Shown here: positions 48,602-58,200 of the stretch, piece by piece
Numbering within the stretch: the first letter of the stretch is position 1
Layout of the letters: the number at the start of each line of letters is the position of its first letter
Origin: Puteibacter caeruleilacunae
GTDB taxonomy: Bacteria > Bacteroidota > Bacteroidia > Bacteroidales > Prolixibacteraceae
DNA length: 64,000 bases
Assembly: GCA_005217565.1 (NCBI GenBank)
Contig: SJCO01000011.1
Span: forward strand, 229,070 to 293,069
Reading direction: 5' to 3'
Notes under the pieces: generated by a model
Told to the model about the DNA's origin: nothing
What the model saw: the letters and a program-made list of their open reading frames with translations, nothing else
Database searches by the model: none
Translations under genes and position numbers: made by a program

Positions 48602-48646
48602 AAGGTACGATTAATTATACAATTAGGATAATTTTTCGTACCTTTG
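48602..48646 (+). promoter_or_regulatory. Leaderless promoter with palindromic operator
   Basis: TACCTTTG (48639-48646) is a full TAnnTTTG element that ends 5 nt before the GTG at 48652, so the transcript would begin at or next to the start codon. AAGGTACGA (48602-48610) and TCGTACCTT (48636-48644) form a 9-bp inverted repeat whose right arm lies over the -7 box, the expected position of an autorepressor site. Confidence 0.6.
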
Positions 48647-48651
48647 ATTAC

Positions 48652-49146
48652 GTGATTTATATCCTCGATATAGTAAATGAACAACTAATTGAATCGGAAA
48701 TTGTTCCCTTATCCTCTGATCATATTCCTGCTAAAAAGTCGGGATGGAATTTTAATTGGAGCCAAATAGTTAATGAAAGGACATGTTCATGCTATGCTCT
48801 CAGAACAATGAATAAAAGGGACAAAATTGAAGGAGTGTTAGCATTAAAGGTAGAAAATGGCATGCTCATAATGGATGTCCTGGAATTAGCTCCACATAAC
48901 ATTGGGAGTCAAAATAAGAAATTCAACTATGTTGCAGGTTGTTTAATTGCTTTTGCGTGTAGAGAGAGTTTTAAGATAGAAGGAGATTATAGAGGATTTT
49001 TGACTTTTGTTTCAAAAACCAAATTAATTAATTGGTATCAGAATAAATACGGAGCAAAGCAAGCATTAGGACAAAGAATGTATATTGACTGGGAGACAGG
49101 TCAGCGATTGATTGAAGAATACTTGAACAGACAAAAAATCGATTAA
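48652..49146 (+). CDS. GNAT-like protein, putative toxin
   Basis: This 164-residue protein starts at GTG 48652; the next in-frame Met at residue 53 would remove half of the fold. From about residue 55 to 150 it shows a GNAT-like order: strands GVLALKVENGMLIMDVLELAP, a helix after NIGSQNKKFNYVAGCLIAFACRES, the strand GFLTFVSKTKLINWYQNKYGAKQ. The usual acetyl-CoA loop R/QxxGxG/A is not clear (here NIGSQNKK), so activity is uncertain. It is 2 nt before an HTH gene with a joint palindromic operator, which suggests a type II toxin-antitoxin pair. It could also be an unrelated regulator. Confidence 0.55.
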   Translation: MIYILDIVNEQLIESEIVPLSSDHIPAKKSGWNFNWSQIVNERTCSCYALRTMNKRDKIEGVLALKVENGMLIMDVLELAPHNIGSQNKKFNYVAGCLIAFACRESFKIEGDYRGFLTFVSKTKLINWYQNKYGAKQALGQRMYIDWETGQRLIEEYLNRQKID

Positions 49147-49148
49147 TC

Positions 49149-49646
49149 ATGGAAAAGAAAATAAAAGAGCCACAGAAAGGGATTTTGACAGATCAAATGG
49201 ATGTGAATTCTGATGAATTCCATGAATTTCAATCTATTATTCTAGAAGAGTCAAAAAAAAGATCTGCTAAAGACCTCCACAATATCGAACTTACAGCGCT
49301 TAGATTTGAAATGGAAGACTATTTAAAATCTTCCACTACTGATATTCAAGTAAAAAGAGCAGGGCAATTTTTAAAACAGATTCTTAAAACACTAAAAATC
49401 AAACAAAATGTGTTTGCATCTTATATTGGCATGAAGCCTTCCAATTTAAGTAAACTGTTAAATGGTGATCGTCCTATTAACAATGAGATGGCCTTGCTCT
49501 TGGGAAAATTGTTTAGTCATGATCCAATGCTTTGGATTAAAATTCAGGCAAAAAATGATCTACACAACATTACTCAAAGTAAATCTCAACAATTCGAAGA
49601 TTTTTCTCTTGAAGAGTTGATTTCTATGCAAAAGAAAGCAGGTTAA
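49149..49646 (+). CDS. HTH (XRE/HigA-like) antitoxin or regulator
   Basis: This is a 165-residue protein. The C-terminal part (about 70-135) is an XRE helix-turn-helix: FLKQILKTLKIKQNVFASYI, then GMKPSNLSKLLNGDRPINNEM, and HDPMLWIKIQAKNDL as in HigA-like antitoxins. The N-terminal 65 residues are acidic and helical, probably the toxin-binding arm. It follows the GNAT-like gene by 2 nt and probably represses the pair by binding the palindrome over the promoter. The gene ends immediately at the stop of the convergent membrane-protein gene, with no base between. Confidence 0.75.
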   Translation: MEKKIKEPQKGILTDQMDVNSDEFHEFQSIILEESKKRSAKDLHNIELTALRFEMEDYLKSSTTDIQVKRAGQFLKQILKTLKIKQNVFASYIGMKPSNLSKLLNGDRPINNEMALLLGKLFSHDPMLWIKIQAKNDLHNITQSKSQQFEDFSLEELISMQKKAG

Positions 49647-50222
49647 CTATTTCCCCTTACGCCATCTTGATGGTTTTACTTGAGGGAAAACACCTTTATT
49701 TACAAATTTCACATCTTCGATTGAGTAGAAGGCATTAGGATTATAAATCTTAATCCACTCAATAACCTGAGGTAAATCGGTACGTTTCACAATAGTATAG
49801 ATAATACTTACTTTCTCTGTTCCTCCTTGCGCGTCGTGCGAAGTAACACCAAAACCCGAAGCCCTTAATTTTGCAATCAAATCTTCAGCCGTTTTACGTG
49901 TAATAATCTGAATCTGCACAATACCCATAGCAAGCTTTTCTTCCAGTCGCAGTCCAATATAATTACCTGCACCAAAACCAGCAGCATAAGCAACATAATT
50001 CCACCAATTATCAACATTTTGCATCACCTTACTCATTGTAACCAGCCAGATAAACACCTCAAAAAACCCCAATAAAGGAGCTACAAGTTTCTGGCCTTTT
50101 GAGACCATCACAATACGTAAAGTTCCGATAGTTACATCACTAATACGAGCAAAGAAGATTAGTAAAGGTAGAAACAGATAAGAGAACAAATCACTGTCGT
50201 AAATATTGTGTAGTATTTCCAT
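49647..50222 (-). CDS. DUF2179/DUF5698 (UPF0316-like) membrane protein
   Basis: This 191-residue protein starts at 50222 (MEILHNIYDSD); an upstream ATG at 50270 would add 16 residues but overlaps the terminator of the next operon. Three helices (about 12-30, 42-62, 68-85) make up the DUF5698 part, with ARISDVTIGTLRIVMVSKG as a family hallmark. The C-terminal 90 residues are a DUF2179 domain (VQIQIITRKTAEDLIAKLRASGFGVT), a small ferredoxin-like fold that may bind a ligand. It is in the inner membrane with a cytosolic C-terminus; function unknown. It is a single-gene unit. Confidence 0.85.
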   Translation of the reverse strand: MEILHNIYDSDLFSYLFLPLLIFFARISDVTIGTLRIVMVSKGQKLVAPLLGFFEVFIWLVTMSKVMQNVDNWWNYVAYAAGFGAGNYIGLRLEEKLAMGIVQIQIITRKTAEDLIAKLRASGFGVTSHDAQGGTEKVSIIYTIVKRTDLPQVIEWIKIYNPNAFYSIEDVKFVNKGVFPQVKPSRWRKGK

Positions 50223-50268
50223 GACGCTTAATTTAACACGACAAAAGTAATAAAGAAATATTATGCAC

Positions 50269-50304
50269 AAAAAAACCGCCCAGGAAAGAATTCCTTGAGC
50301 GGTT
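50269..50304 (-). terminator. Terminator of the PL8-sulfatase operon
   Basis: On the minus strand AACCGCTCAAGGAA and TTCCTGGGCGGTT pair with one bulge and end in a T7 run, about 43 nt after the sulfatase stop at 50348. Confidence 0.8.
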
Positions 50305-50347
50305 AACCTTAACCATCCGAATTATAGTCTCGGATAAACATGAATAA

Positions 50348-51979
50348 TCACCGTGAATATTTTTTGGCCTTTACAGAATAAGTACTTCCATCAAGAGGCA
50401 GTACATGATTTTGTTCTGCCCAGTTGGTCCACTTCTCATAAAGCTCCTTAACTTTCTTAGGATTTTGATCTGCCAGATCATTCATCTCCGAACGATCTTC
50501 CTCAATATTATAAAGCTCAAGCTTCCCAAGATATGGCTCCTCTTTATTAGAAACAGAAACCAGTTTCCATTTGCCATCGCGAATCCCCATATTGGCTTCA
50601 TGCTCCCAGCAAATTGGCCCTCTATCAAACTCCTTTCCTTCTAACGCAGGCATCAAACTTGTTCCAACCATTGCAGGTATCTTCTCTCCCTGATATTTTT
50701 TAGGGTACTTAGCACCACTCACCTCAACACATGTAGCCATGATATCGGTAATTGAACCCGGTGTGTCTAACGCTTTATCGATAGGTTGCACATGCTTAGG
50801 CCAATGAACAATTAAAGGAGTAATTACCCCACCCTCATGAATCCACGATTTAAACAGTCGGAATGGCGTATTACTTGCATTTGCCCATGGAGCACCATAG
50901 CTTTCAAAAGACGCCTCGGTTCCCATCGCTTCGAGCGACTTATCCTTTTTAGAGCGCGGTTCCGGTGAAGCACCATTATCAGATAAGAAAAAGATAAGTG
51001 TGTTATCCAGCTTTCCCTGCCTCTTTAAATTCTCTAATATGCGACCAATATTCTGATCCATATTATCGACCTGCGCTGCATATATTGCCATTCGCTTGTC
51101 CATCTCATCCTTTTGAGCATCTGTAAGCGAATCCCAGGCATATGATCGTTCCGACAATGGAGATAGTTTGGTATCCTCAGGAAGCAATCCCATTACCTTC
51201 ATCCTATCAAATCGTTGCTCTCGCAGTTTTTCCCATCCTTCTAGATATTTTCCTCGATACTTAGCTATATCTTCAGGTTTAGCATGCAATGGATAATGTG
51301 GCGCGGTGTACGCTACATACATAAAGAATGGATCCTCCGGTTTAGCTGCAATATGATCATCCATATATTCCACCACATGATCAGTGATCGCATCGGTATA
51401 ATAGTAATCAGTATCGGGAGCTTCAATCAAAGTATTGCCATCGGTTAATGATGGTGGCTTAAAAAAGCTTCCAGATCCGCGAAGAGTACCATAGAATTTC
51501 TCAAATCCTCGCTGCATTGGCCAACTATTATTAGGACCAGCCTGTGTTACATGATCATAATGCGTTAGGTGCCATTTCCCAGCCATATAGCTAGAATATC
51601 CAGCACTTTTGAGCACCTCGGCGATAGTCACACAATTGTTGTTTAACTCACCAGTGTAGCCAAACTGACGGTAATCAAAGGCGGTCATCCACCCCATTCC
51701 CGTTTGATGAGGATTTAGTCCTGTTAGCAATGAAGCCCTCGTAGGACAACAGCGTGCCGAATTATAAAATTGCTTAAAGCGAACACCATGTTTCGCCAAA
51801 TTATCAAGATTAGGAGTAGAAATCTCCCCTCCAAAACAACCGATATCGGAATATCCCATATCATCGGCCATAATCAGGATAATGTTAGGTCTGGCTGGCT
51901 TATCCTGACTTTGGAAGAGCGAACACCCTCCCAATAAGCCAAGCATTAAACCTCCACAAAGGGTTTTAGTTAGTTGCAT
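50348..51979 (-). CDS. Lipoprotein sulfatase (S1 family)
   Basis: This 543-residue lipoprotein has Cys19 in LLGGCS. It is a type I sulfatase: the N-terminal metal motif is ILIMADDMGYSDIG (Asp39/Asp40) and the formylglycine motif is Cys77-Cys-Pro-Thr-Arg in SARCCPTRASLLTG, which must be matured by an anaerobic or aerobic sulfatase-maturating enzyme not encoded here. Further conserved parts are GKWHLTHYD, FVAYTAPHYP-like FMYVAYTAPHYPLH, and FFLSDNGASPE. It removes sulfate from the oligosaccharides released by the adjacent chondroitinase, 10 nt upstream. The sulfate position cleaved cannot be told from sequence. Confidence 0.9.
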   Translation of the reverse strand: MQLTKTLCGGLMLGLLGGCSLFQSQDKPARPNIILIMADDMGYSDIGCFGGEISTPNLDNLAKHGVRFKQFYNSARCCPTRASLLTGLNPHQTGMGWMTAFDYRQFGYTGELNNNCVTIAEVLKSAGYSSYMAGKWHLTHYDHVTQAGPNNSWPMQRGFEKFYGTLRGSGSFFKPPSLTDGNTLIEAPDTDYYYTDAITDHVVEYMDDHIAAKPEDPFFMYVAYTAPHYPLHAKPEDIAKYRGKYLEGWEKLREQRFDRMKVMGLLPEDTKLSPLSERSYAWDSLTDAQKDEMDKRMAIYAAQVDNMDQNIGRILENLKRQGKLDNTLIFFLSDNGASPEPRSKKDKSLEAMGTEASFESYGAPWANASNTPFRLFKSWIHEGGVITPLIVHWPKHVQPIDKALDTPGSITDIMATCVEVSGAKYPKKYQGEKIPAMVGTSLMPALEGKEFDRGPICWEHEANMGIRDGKWKLVSVSNKEEPYLGKLELYNIEEDRSEMNDLADQNPKKVKELYEKWTNWAEQNHVLPLDGSTYSVKAKKYSR

Positions 51980-51989
51980 AGTGGTAAAA

Positions 51990-54900
51990 TTATTGTCGTT
52001 TTAATTGGAATTCTTTCGACATAGCATGCTGACACTTCACAATAATCGTTGTTTGATCATTAAAGTGCATCACCTTCTCAGCCCTTGCTCCACCTACAAC
52101 ATCCCATCGTCCATTTAAGCGTAAAGTAACCATTGAAGGCTGACTTTCAGTGCCGGCCCATGGTCGTGAGTATATACTTACCTCTACCTGCTTTCCATTC
52201 TCATCAATCTGGTCATGATCAATACCTTCGTAAAAGCGAAGATCAGGATCACACACACTCAAAGTAACAGAATTATCATCATTCTCTTTGATCATGGTCA
52301 TCACAGGAATATTAACTGTTTTCAGCAACTTATCATTAATCAATACCGATGGATCATAAATAGCATAACCTCTAATATTTAACGGCTTATATTCCAATCC
52401 GTGTACTTGATTATCCCGACGAATTACGCGATATACCTCTCCTTTATCTTGCTGTGCAGTAAATGCCTTCATTTTAGCCTCGTCGGCATGCAATACCATC
52501 GCATATTCATAAGCATCTCCCTTAGGAGCTCTACCATGTTGAAGTACCAATGTACTGAAATCTCCGGTAGTTTTAGCGCATGTTTTTGGATGACGTGATT
52601 CCTGAGCTTTAATTTCCAACATTGCCTTTTGTCCTGCCGGAACATAATATCCCAAGCTGTATCCATCTAATGCCCAATTCGATTGCTCTGAATCTAACTG
52701 CTGCGCATACCCTAACTTATCGTGAGTAGTACCATTCAAATTGATTACCTGATGCCCCTCTCTTCGATTAGCCTGAAATACAGTAGTCTCAGTTTTATAA
52801 TTCACCACATCATTATAGATATCCGATCCAATAGCAATAACATGGTCGCCAAACATAAATACCGACTTATTAGCTCTATGCGAGCCATTATACTTATCAG
52901 TCTCTCTTAGTCGCATTGAGAACATTCCATACATTCCTTCAAGGCTTAATCCTCCTGCGAAACTCTCATCAGAAAGCGTCAACTCTTCATGTCCACTCAT
53001 ATGATCAACCTGAAGAACATTATTCTTCAACGAATCAATTGGCAAATGAATCGTAGTAGTTCCTGGCCAACGATTCCAATCCCAGCCCTCGTAATTATAT
53101 CCTGAAATTGCAGAATCATCATTACTACCTGAATCAATAACCTGCAAATTACCATAGCTAATATAACGGCCGTAATAGTTGGCCCCGATATAAATCTCAG
53201 ATCCCCATAAATAGCGACTGAATCCTTTTACTGACAAGAACATATTGTCTTTACGGTGCAACGAGCAACAACCATAATTCATGCTCCAGTTACCCTGAGG
53301 GAATGTCTCAGCCTTACATCCCTTACTTTCAAGTTCACTAATCTCTTGCTTATACTTAGTCGCATTGGTTTTCGCCAAACGTAAGAATGCACCAGCCATT
53401 TCCTGATCAATATCCTCCTTACCATCAGGAGAACCACTCATCGCCAAATAATAAAATGGAAGAATAACAGTAGCGTGATTTCCATATGGATGTCGGCCAG
53501 TCATTGACACAGGGAAAATAGTATGATTAGCATAAAGGCGCATCATACGTAAACTGCGACAAACATTTTCTTGTCCCGACTGCCCTAGAGAAAAGGCCGT
53601 CTTACTTAACCAATAAACCACAGGAGATACACCATCAAGGGCACCACATCCATACAATGAATATTGATTATAGTGATGATAAATTGAACCATCAGCTTTA
53701 AAAGGAGCCTTTAATCCTGGAGCCAACTTAGTTCCATGATTAAACCAGCGAGCAAATGTTTCAAATTCATACAGTTTTTCAGGACTATCATCCATCATTA
53801 AGATACTAGCCAACTGACCATGAATAGTAGTGTTTAAGATATCTACATTAATTCCTGAAACAGTTTCCAATGGCTGATGAGTTTTACCATTACCACTAAA
53901 CCAATACATCGCCTGCTGCGCCTGATTTAATAATCCTTCTGCCTTCAGTACATCTTTCATTAAAAGCATTGCCGGATAATAAGGACGCATACTGTAACCT
54001 AAGTGGTGAACAGTACCTAAGCCACTACCTTGAGCCCATCCCCAATAGTGCATATTACGGTACATATTCACAAAGTAACGAGCCAATATTTTACGCTCTT
54101 TTTCACTATTACTTTTGCGATAGCTTCGCGCAAGAAATATAAAATCAGCAGTAAAGTCTTTAAGTTTGATATAATTAAGTGGACCAGTACGAATACGATC
54201 TCGTTCAATATGCTCACCATATATCGCAAAATAATGAGCACTTAAAACTTGTTTACCAATGTACTCACCATCTTTCTCTTTGATCTCGTATTTCCTATAA
54301 ATCTTTTTAGCCTTAGCCATCACATCCTTGTCGTTCTTCACTCCTTGCAAGAAGGTAGCTTCATAACGATCAAGAATTGTCTTAAAATCTTTTACATATT
54401 GGGGTGACACAACATTTTTGAGGGGGATATCAGCATGCTGTAAACTAAAATGATGCAATCCCAACCAATGCTTATTAGCGGCTTGCATCACATTAGGATT
54501 CACTTGAGGAACCTGATTGTCGGCCATATGATGACGAGGATCGATGAACGTACACGGAATTACCTGATCAATATAGAAATGACCTTTGTTGATACTGGCT
54601 GGAGTCTCAAATTTTACTGAATTCATTCCTTTCACTGGAGTGCCAAGCATATCACGCTCATAAGCTACCCAACCAGTTCGCCACCCTTTAAAATTTAGGT
54701 GGTAATAAAAATAAGACGCCTCTTTGCCATCTTTAGCAAATGAAACGCGTATTGAATCAGTTGAAGGTTTCTCGTTATAAATCCAGAAAGAAAAAGATGC
54801 GATGGCCTTACTATCGGTCTTCTCGGCAGACGGAATATAACCAATATCCCCATTCCATTGCAAGAAAGAACTCCCGTTCCACTCCCACTTTAGAGATTGA

Positions 54901-55073
54901 TTACCATGAAAAAAACGCTTTGATGTGGTTGTCAGAGTAGAGGAACCATCACTCTCCCAACTCTTATCCGGAGAAGCTTTTTCAAAAGATAGAATTGTAA
55001 CTTCACGTGCCGATCCAGAATGCCAAACAACAAACGACAACGCAACAATTAGTAAGACTTTTATAAAATTCAT
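51990..55073 (-). CDS. Polysaccharide lyase family 8, chondroitin sulfate ABC lyase-like
   Basis: This 1027-residue protein has a signal peptide (1-22), an N-terminal jelly-roll domain (about 25-185; FSFWIYNEKP and LNFKGWRTGWVAYE match Proteus chondroitinase ABC I), an alpha/alpha toroid (about 190-560) and C-terminal beta-sandwich domains. Residues equivalent to the catalytic His501, Tyr508, Arg560 and Glu653 of that enzyme are His467 and Tyr474 (YHHYNQYSLYG), Arg527 (MTGRHPY) and Glu626 (WGSEIYI). EGWDWNRWPGTTTIHLP is another close match. It cleaves chondroitin/dermatan sulfate or hyaluronan by beta-elimination, giving unsaturated disaccharides that the GH88 enzyme next door processes. Confidence 0.93.
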   Translation of the reverse strand: MNFIKVLLIVALSFVVWHSGSAREVTILSFEKASPDKSWESDGSSTLTTTSKRFFHGNQSLKWEWNGSSFLQWNGDIGYIPSAEKTDSKAIASFSFWIYNEKPSTDSIRVSFAKDGKEASYFYYHLNFKGWRTGWVAYERDMLGTPVKGMNSVKFETPASINKGHFYIDQVIPCTFIDPRHHMADNQVPQVNPNVMQAANKHWLGLHHFSLQHADIPLKNVVSPQYVKDFKTILDRYEATFLQGVKNDKDVMAKAKKIYRKYEIKEKDGEYIGKQVLSAHYFAIYGEHIERDRIRTGPLNYIKLKDFTADFIFLARSYRKSNSEKERKILARYFVNMYRNMHYWGWAQGSGLGTVHHLGYSMRPYYPAMLLMKDVLKAEGLLNQAQQAMYWFSGNGKTHQPLETVSGINVDILNTTIHGQLASILMMDDSPEKLYEFETFARWFNHGTKLAPGLKAPFKADGSIYHHYNQYSLYGCGALDGVSPVVYWLSKTAFSLGQSGQENVCRSLRMMRLYANHTIFPVSMTGRHPYGNHATVILPFYYLAMSGSPDGKEDIDQEMAGAFLRLAKTNATKYKQEISELESKGCKAETFPQGNWSMNYGCCSLHRKDNMFLSVKGFSRYLWGSEIYIGANYYGRYISYGNLQVIDSGSNDDSAISGYNYEGWDWNRWPGTTTIHLPIDSLKNNVLQVDHMSGHEELTLSDESFAGGLSLEGMYGMFSMRLRETDKYNGSHRANKSVFMFGDHVIAIGSDIYNDVVNYKTETTVFQANRREGHQVINLNGTTHDKLGYAQQLDSEQSNWALDGYSLGYYVPAGQKAMLEIKAQESRHPKTCAKTTGDFSTLVLQHGRAPKGDAYEYAMVLHADEAKMKAFTAQQDKGEVYRVIRRDNQVHGLEYKPLNIRGYAIYDPSVLINDKLLKTVNIPVMTMIKENDDNSVTLSVCDPDLRFYEGIDHDQIDENGKQVEVSIYSRPWAGTESQPSMVTLRLNGRWDVVGGARAEKVMHFNDQTTIIVKCQHAMSKEFQLKRQ

Positions 55074-55190
55074 AATGATCTGATTCTTTTATCGATTATA
55101 ACAATAACCTCACTTTTCTATTTTAGTGTAGCCGTACCCGGGAAAAAGATCATGATAAAATCTCCCCGGACACTGCTATCTTCCTATGTA

Positions 55191-56390
55191 TTATTTTAAC
55201 GCTTTCAAACGCAACAACGCCTCGATGAAATAGTAATCGGCATAATTCAAAGGTACATCGATTTCTGCTCCATGAGGAATACTTCCAACACTATGCATTA
55301 AAACAAAGTTATTATTTTCGCCCAACTTAGCCCTGTAAGCAGGAGAACCCAGGCTCTTCAACATTTTTACCGCTGCTGCTTTATAAGAAGCACCATCATT
55401 AGCATAAGTTGATAATTCAATCAATGCCGAAGCAATGATAGAACCAGCCGATGCATCGCGATAAGTATTAGGAATTTTAGGATCATTAAAATCCCAATAA
55501 GGAACATTATCAGCAGGCCAGTTCTTATTATTCAACAAGAATGCTGCGATATTTTCAGCCTGCTTCAAGTAGGCAGGATCCTTGGTAAAACGATAACACA
55601 TGGTATAACCATAAATCGCCCAAGCCTGTCCGCGTGCCCAAGCCGACTCGTGTGCATATCCTTGTGCTGTATGCTTATGACGTACTTCTCCAGTAATTGA
55701 ATCATAATCGATAACATGGTAACAGCTATAATCATCTCTAAAGTGATTCTCCAGTGTTGTGTTAGCATGTGCAATAGCGATATCATAATACGTTGAGTCA
55801 CCAGTAAATTCAGTTGCATTAAAAAGCAACTCTAGGTTCATCATATTATCAATAATCACAGGATAAGACCAACCACGCTCAGCTTGCCATCCTCTATCAA
55901 CATTCCACGATTTAGTACAACCAACTGCAGGACTGTAACGCGTAATCAAAGAATTAGCAGCCTGAATCATTACATCCTTATAATACTCATTCTTTGTAAG
56001 ACGATAAGCATTACCATAGCTACAATTGATCATGAAACCAACATCGTGATGCCACTTCAAGTCTTTCACCTCTTCAATACTGCGAGTGAAGCGATCTGCC
56101 TCATTCTTCCACTTTTCCTCACCTGAATAATCGTACAACAACCATAACGATCCAGGGAAAAATCCGCTAGTCCAATCTTCAGGTACTGCGTATTTGATAC
56201 TACCATCAGGAAGCGTAGTTCTCGGACTAGTTACTTTATCTTCACTTGAACATCCTGTTACCGAAGCACTAATTTGCTTTTCGGCAAACTGCAGGTTGTC
56301 GTCAATAAAATCTACCTTAGTTGTGGTGTTTGTACAGCTACACACCGACATCAGGAATAAACCACACAAATAAACCAATCTCTTCTTCAT
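55191..56390 (-). CDS. GH88 unsaturated glucuronyl hydrolase (lipoprotein)
   Basis: This 399-residue protein has a lipoprotein signal (LMSVCSC, Cys17/19). The (alpha/alpha)6-barrel carries the two catalytic aspartates of the family, Asp116 in KWHHDVGFM and Asp181 in PVIIDNMMNLELL. ARGQAWAIYGYTMCYRFT (about 255-272) is the GH88 substrate-binding helix. It hydrates the 4,5-double bond of the unsaturated uronic acid left by the PL8 lyase, so the disaccharide falls apart to a keto-acid and an amino sugar. It lies between susD and the lyase gene, 117 nt before the latter. Its stop-to-start gaps are longer than in the rest of the locus, so it may have its own promoter. Confidence 0.93.
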   Translation of the reverse strand: MKKRLVYLCGLFLMSVCSCTNTTTKVDFIDDNLQFAEKQISASVTGCSSEDKVTSPRTTLPDGSIKYAVPEDWTSGFFPGSLWLLYDYSGEEKWKNEADRFTRSIEEVKDLKWHHDVGFMINCSYGNAYRLTKNEYYKDVMIQAANSLITRYSPAVGCTKSWNVDRGWQAERGWSYPVIIDNMMNLELLFNATEFTGDSTYYDIAIAHANTTLENHFRDDYSCYHVIDYDSITGEVRHKHTAQGYAHESAWARGQAWAIYGYTMCYRFTKDPAYLKQAENIAAFLLNNKNWPADNVPYWDFNDPKIPNTYRDASAGSIIASALIELSTYANDGASYKAAAVKMLKSLGSPAYRAKLGENNNFVLMHSVGSIPHGAEIDVPLNYADYYFIEALLRLKALK

Positions 56391-56627
56391 ATTTATCTAC
56401 CTTTTTAAAGATTATTAGATTATTGGATTCTCTGATTCTCAGATTTGGTCTCCATATATGTATGCGAAGAAATCCACCTTCATTCTCTGCAAGCATACTT
56501 AAGACACTGATTTGACTCAACAGAAAAACATAACCTCTTTAATCTTTATAGTTTACAACTCATCATACACACACATCAATTCTAATTATCTAAATTTTAA
56601 GACAATGATGCTGCCATGACGATTAAA
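56391..56627. other. Intergenic region between susD and the GH88 gene
   Basis: Together with the hairpin at 56628-56654 this 290-bp gap separates susCD from the enzymes. The part next to GH88 has short reiterated AATCTGAG/AATCAGAG/AATCCAATAATC words (56410-56445). No consensus promoter was found, but room for one exists. Confidence 0.35.
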
Positions 56628-56654
56628 AGCTGTCCCGCGTAATACGGGACAGCT
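56628..56654 (-). terminator. Terminator/attenuator after susD
   Basis: AGCTGTCCCG and CGGGACAGCT form a perfect 10-bp stem with a 7-nt loop; on the minus strand it is followed by TTTTAAT. It lies 27 nt after the susD stop and would lower transcription of the downstream enzymes relative to susCD. Confidence 0.75.
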
Positions 56655-56680
56655 GGGTCAATTACTATTAGCTAACCATA

Positions 56681-58180
56681 TTACTCTTTCAACCATGGAG
56701 CCTTATCCAATTCACTCTGAGGAATTGGAACGAAGTAGTTAGCAGGAGAAAGATCTCCAAAGCTACCTGTTACAAGCTCTCTATCCGATCTGTTTGGCAA
56801 TGCCTGCGCCACACGCTCCATTCTTACCAAGTCATCCCAACGCTTAAATTCTCCAGCAAGCTCCCACTTACGCTCTGTATATGCTAGCTCAGCAAGATCA
56901 CCTGAAGTGATATCCGCATAATCCGGATCACCTTGATAAGCTCTTCTTCTTACTTCATTTAATGCTTCCCATGCATCTGCGGAGCTACCACCTGAGCGAC
57001 CTTCAGCCTCAGCGTAGATCAACAATAGATCGGCGTAACGCATTACATAGGTATTCATACTTGTAGTTGAATTTTTAGTCGACACCTCATCCAAGTGACC
57101 AGTCACTTTCAAGAACATAGGGTGTGCTTCATCAACAAAGTCTTCCCACTGAATAACCTTCCCTTTATATTCAACCTCAGTACGATAAGTAGCGTCTTTT
57201 CTTGCCCCCTCAGGGAATTCTTCCATAAATGCAATCTCGGCAAATATCTCAGCCCATCCACCAACATCTTTTCCTGGGTAGCCCAATTTACCAGTATGAC
57301 GGTTAGCATACTTGTTTCCTAAGGCCTGTGTATGAGCCACACCAAATACCATCTCAGTATTGAAGCGATTCTCATCAGCAGTTGACCACAAAGTGTTCAT
57401 ATCAGGAACCAAAGCAAATCCATGTTGATCAGCATTGTCGATAACCGACTTAGCAGTAGATGCTGCCAATGCATATTTCGAAGCATCTTTTACAGGCCAT
57501 CCAGCCCAGTGAAGGTAAAGCTTAGCCAATATTGCTTTTGCCGAACCTGAGTTAGGACGAATTGCTGCTCTAATCTTTGGATATTTAACAGGCAACAAAT
57601 CAATTGCCATTTCCAAGTCGCTTTCAATTTGCTTATAAACATCTACAATCTCGGCAAGAGGTAATTTCTCCTCAACACCAGTATTCAATTTCAAAGGCAC
57701 TTTACCAAAAGTACGTGTCAAGTGGAAATAACTATAAGCTCTTAAGAAATAAGCCTCACCAATTAATCGATTGATAACATCCTTATCTCCCTCAATATTA
57801 TCAGCATTGGCAATAATATTATTCACCTCTTTAATAATCTTATAAGGCTCATCGTAAGCTGTATTTGTTCTTGATGATGTTGTAGTAAGCACGCGCAAAT
57901 CAGCCTCACGCATTGCTTGCTTATTTTTACCACTATGCGTAGTTAAATCATCACCTCCGTAAGAGTTTAGCCAGAACTGTCCCCATTTTACCGCAGCACT
58001 TAATGCCAGGTAAGAACCAGCAACGGCAGCTTCAAGAGCCTCTTCAGAGTTTAATGTAGATGGATCAAGTCTTGATTTTCCTGGATCCTCATCAAGATCA
58101 GTACAAGAACTGAAAAGCATTGTTAAGCAGAGCATTCCTGCTACAACCTTGTTTAGTTTATTTTTAATATTTAGTGTCAT
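56681..58180 (-). CDS. SusD/RagB-family glycan-binding lipoprotein
   Basis: This 499-residue lipoprotein has Cys26 in LFSSCTDLDEDP, with acidic residues after Cys that fit surface export. The order is the TPR-like RagB/SusD core (LNSEEALEAAVAGSYLALS about 43-61; LIGEAYFLRAYSYFHLTRTFG about 140-160; AKAILAKLYLHWAGWP about 215-230) and the C-terminal YVMRYADLLLIYAEAEGRSG, typical of all SusD proteins. It binds glycan fragments on the cell surface and closes over the SusC barrel. It lies 20 nt after susC. The sugar specificity is inferred from the neighbouring chondroitinase and GH88. Confidence 0.93.
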   Translation of the reverse strand: MTLNIKNKLNKVVAGMLCLTMLFSSCTDLDEDPGKSRLDPSTLNSEEALEAAVAGSYLALSAAVKWGQFWLNSYGGDDLTTHSGKNKQAMREADLRVLTTTSSRTNTAYDEPYKIIKEVNNIIANADNIEGDKDVINRLIGEAYFLRAYSYFHLTRTFGKVPLKLNTGVEEKLPLAEIVDVYKQIESDLEMAIDLLPVKYPKIRAAIRPNSGSAKAILAKLYLHWAGWPVKDASKYALAASTAKSVIDNADQHGFALVPDMNTLWSTADENRFNTEMVFGVAHTQALGNKYANRHTGKLGYPGKDVGGWAEIFAEIAFMEEFPEGARKDATYRTEVEYKGKVIQWEDFVDEAHPMFLKVTGHLDEVSTKNSTTSMNTYVMRYADLLLIYAEAEGRSGGSSADAWEALNEVRRRAYQGDPDYADITSGDLAELAYTERKWELAGEFKRWDDLVRMERVAQALPNRSDRELVTGSFGDLSPANYFVPIPQSELDKAPWLKE

Positions 58181-58200
58181 AATGTCGTTCAGTTAAAAGA

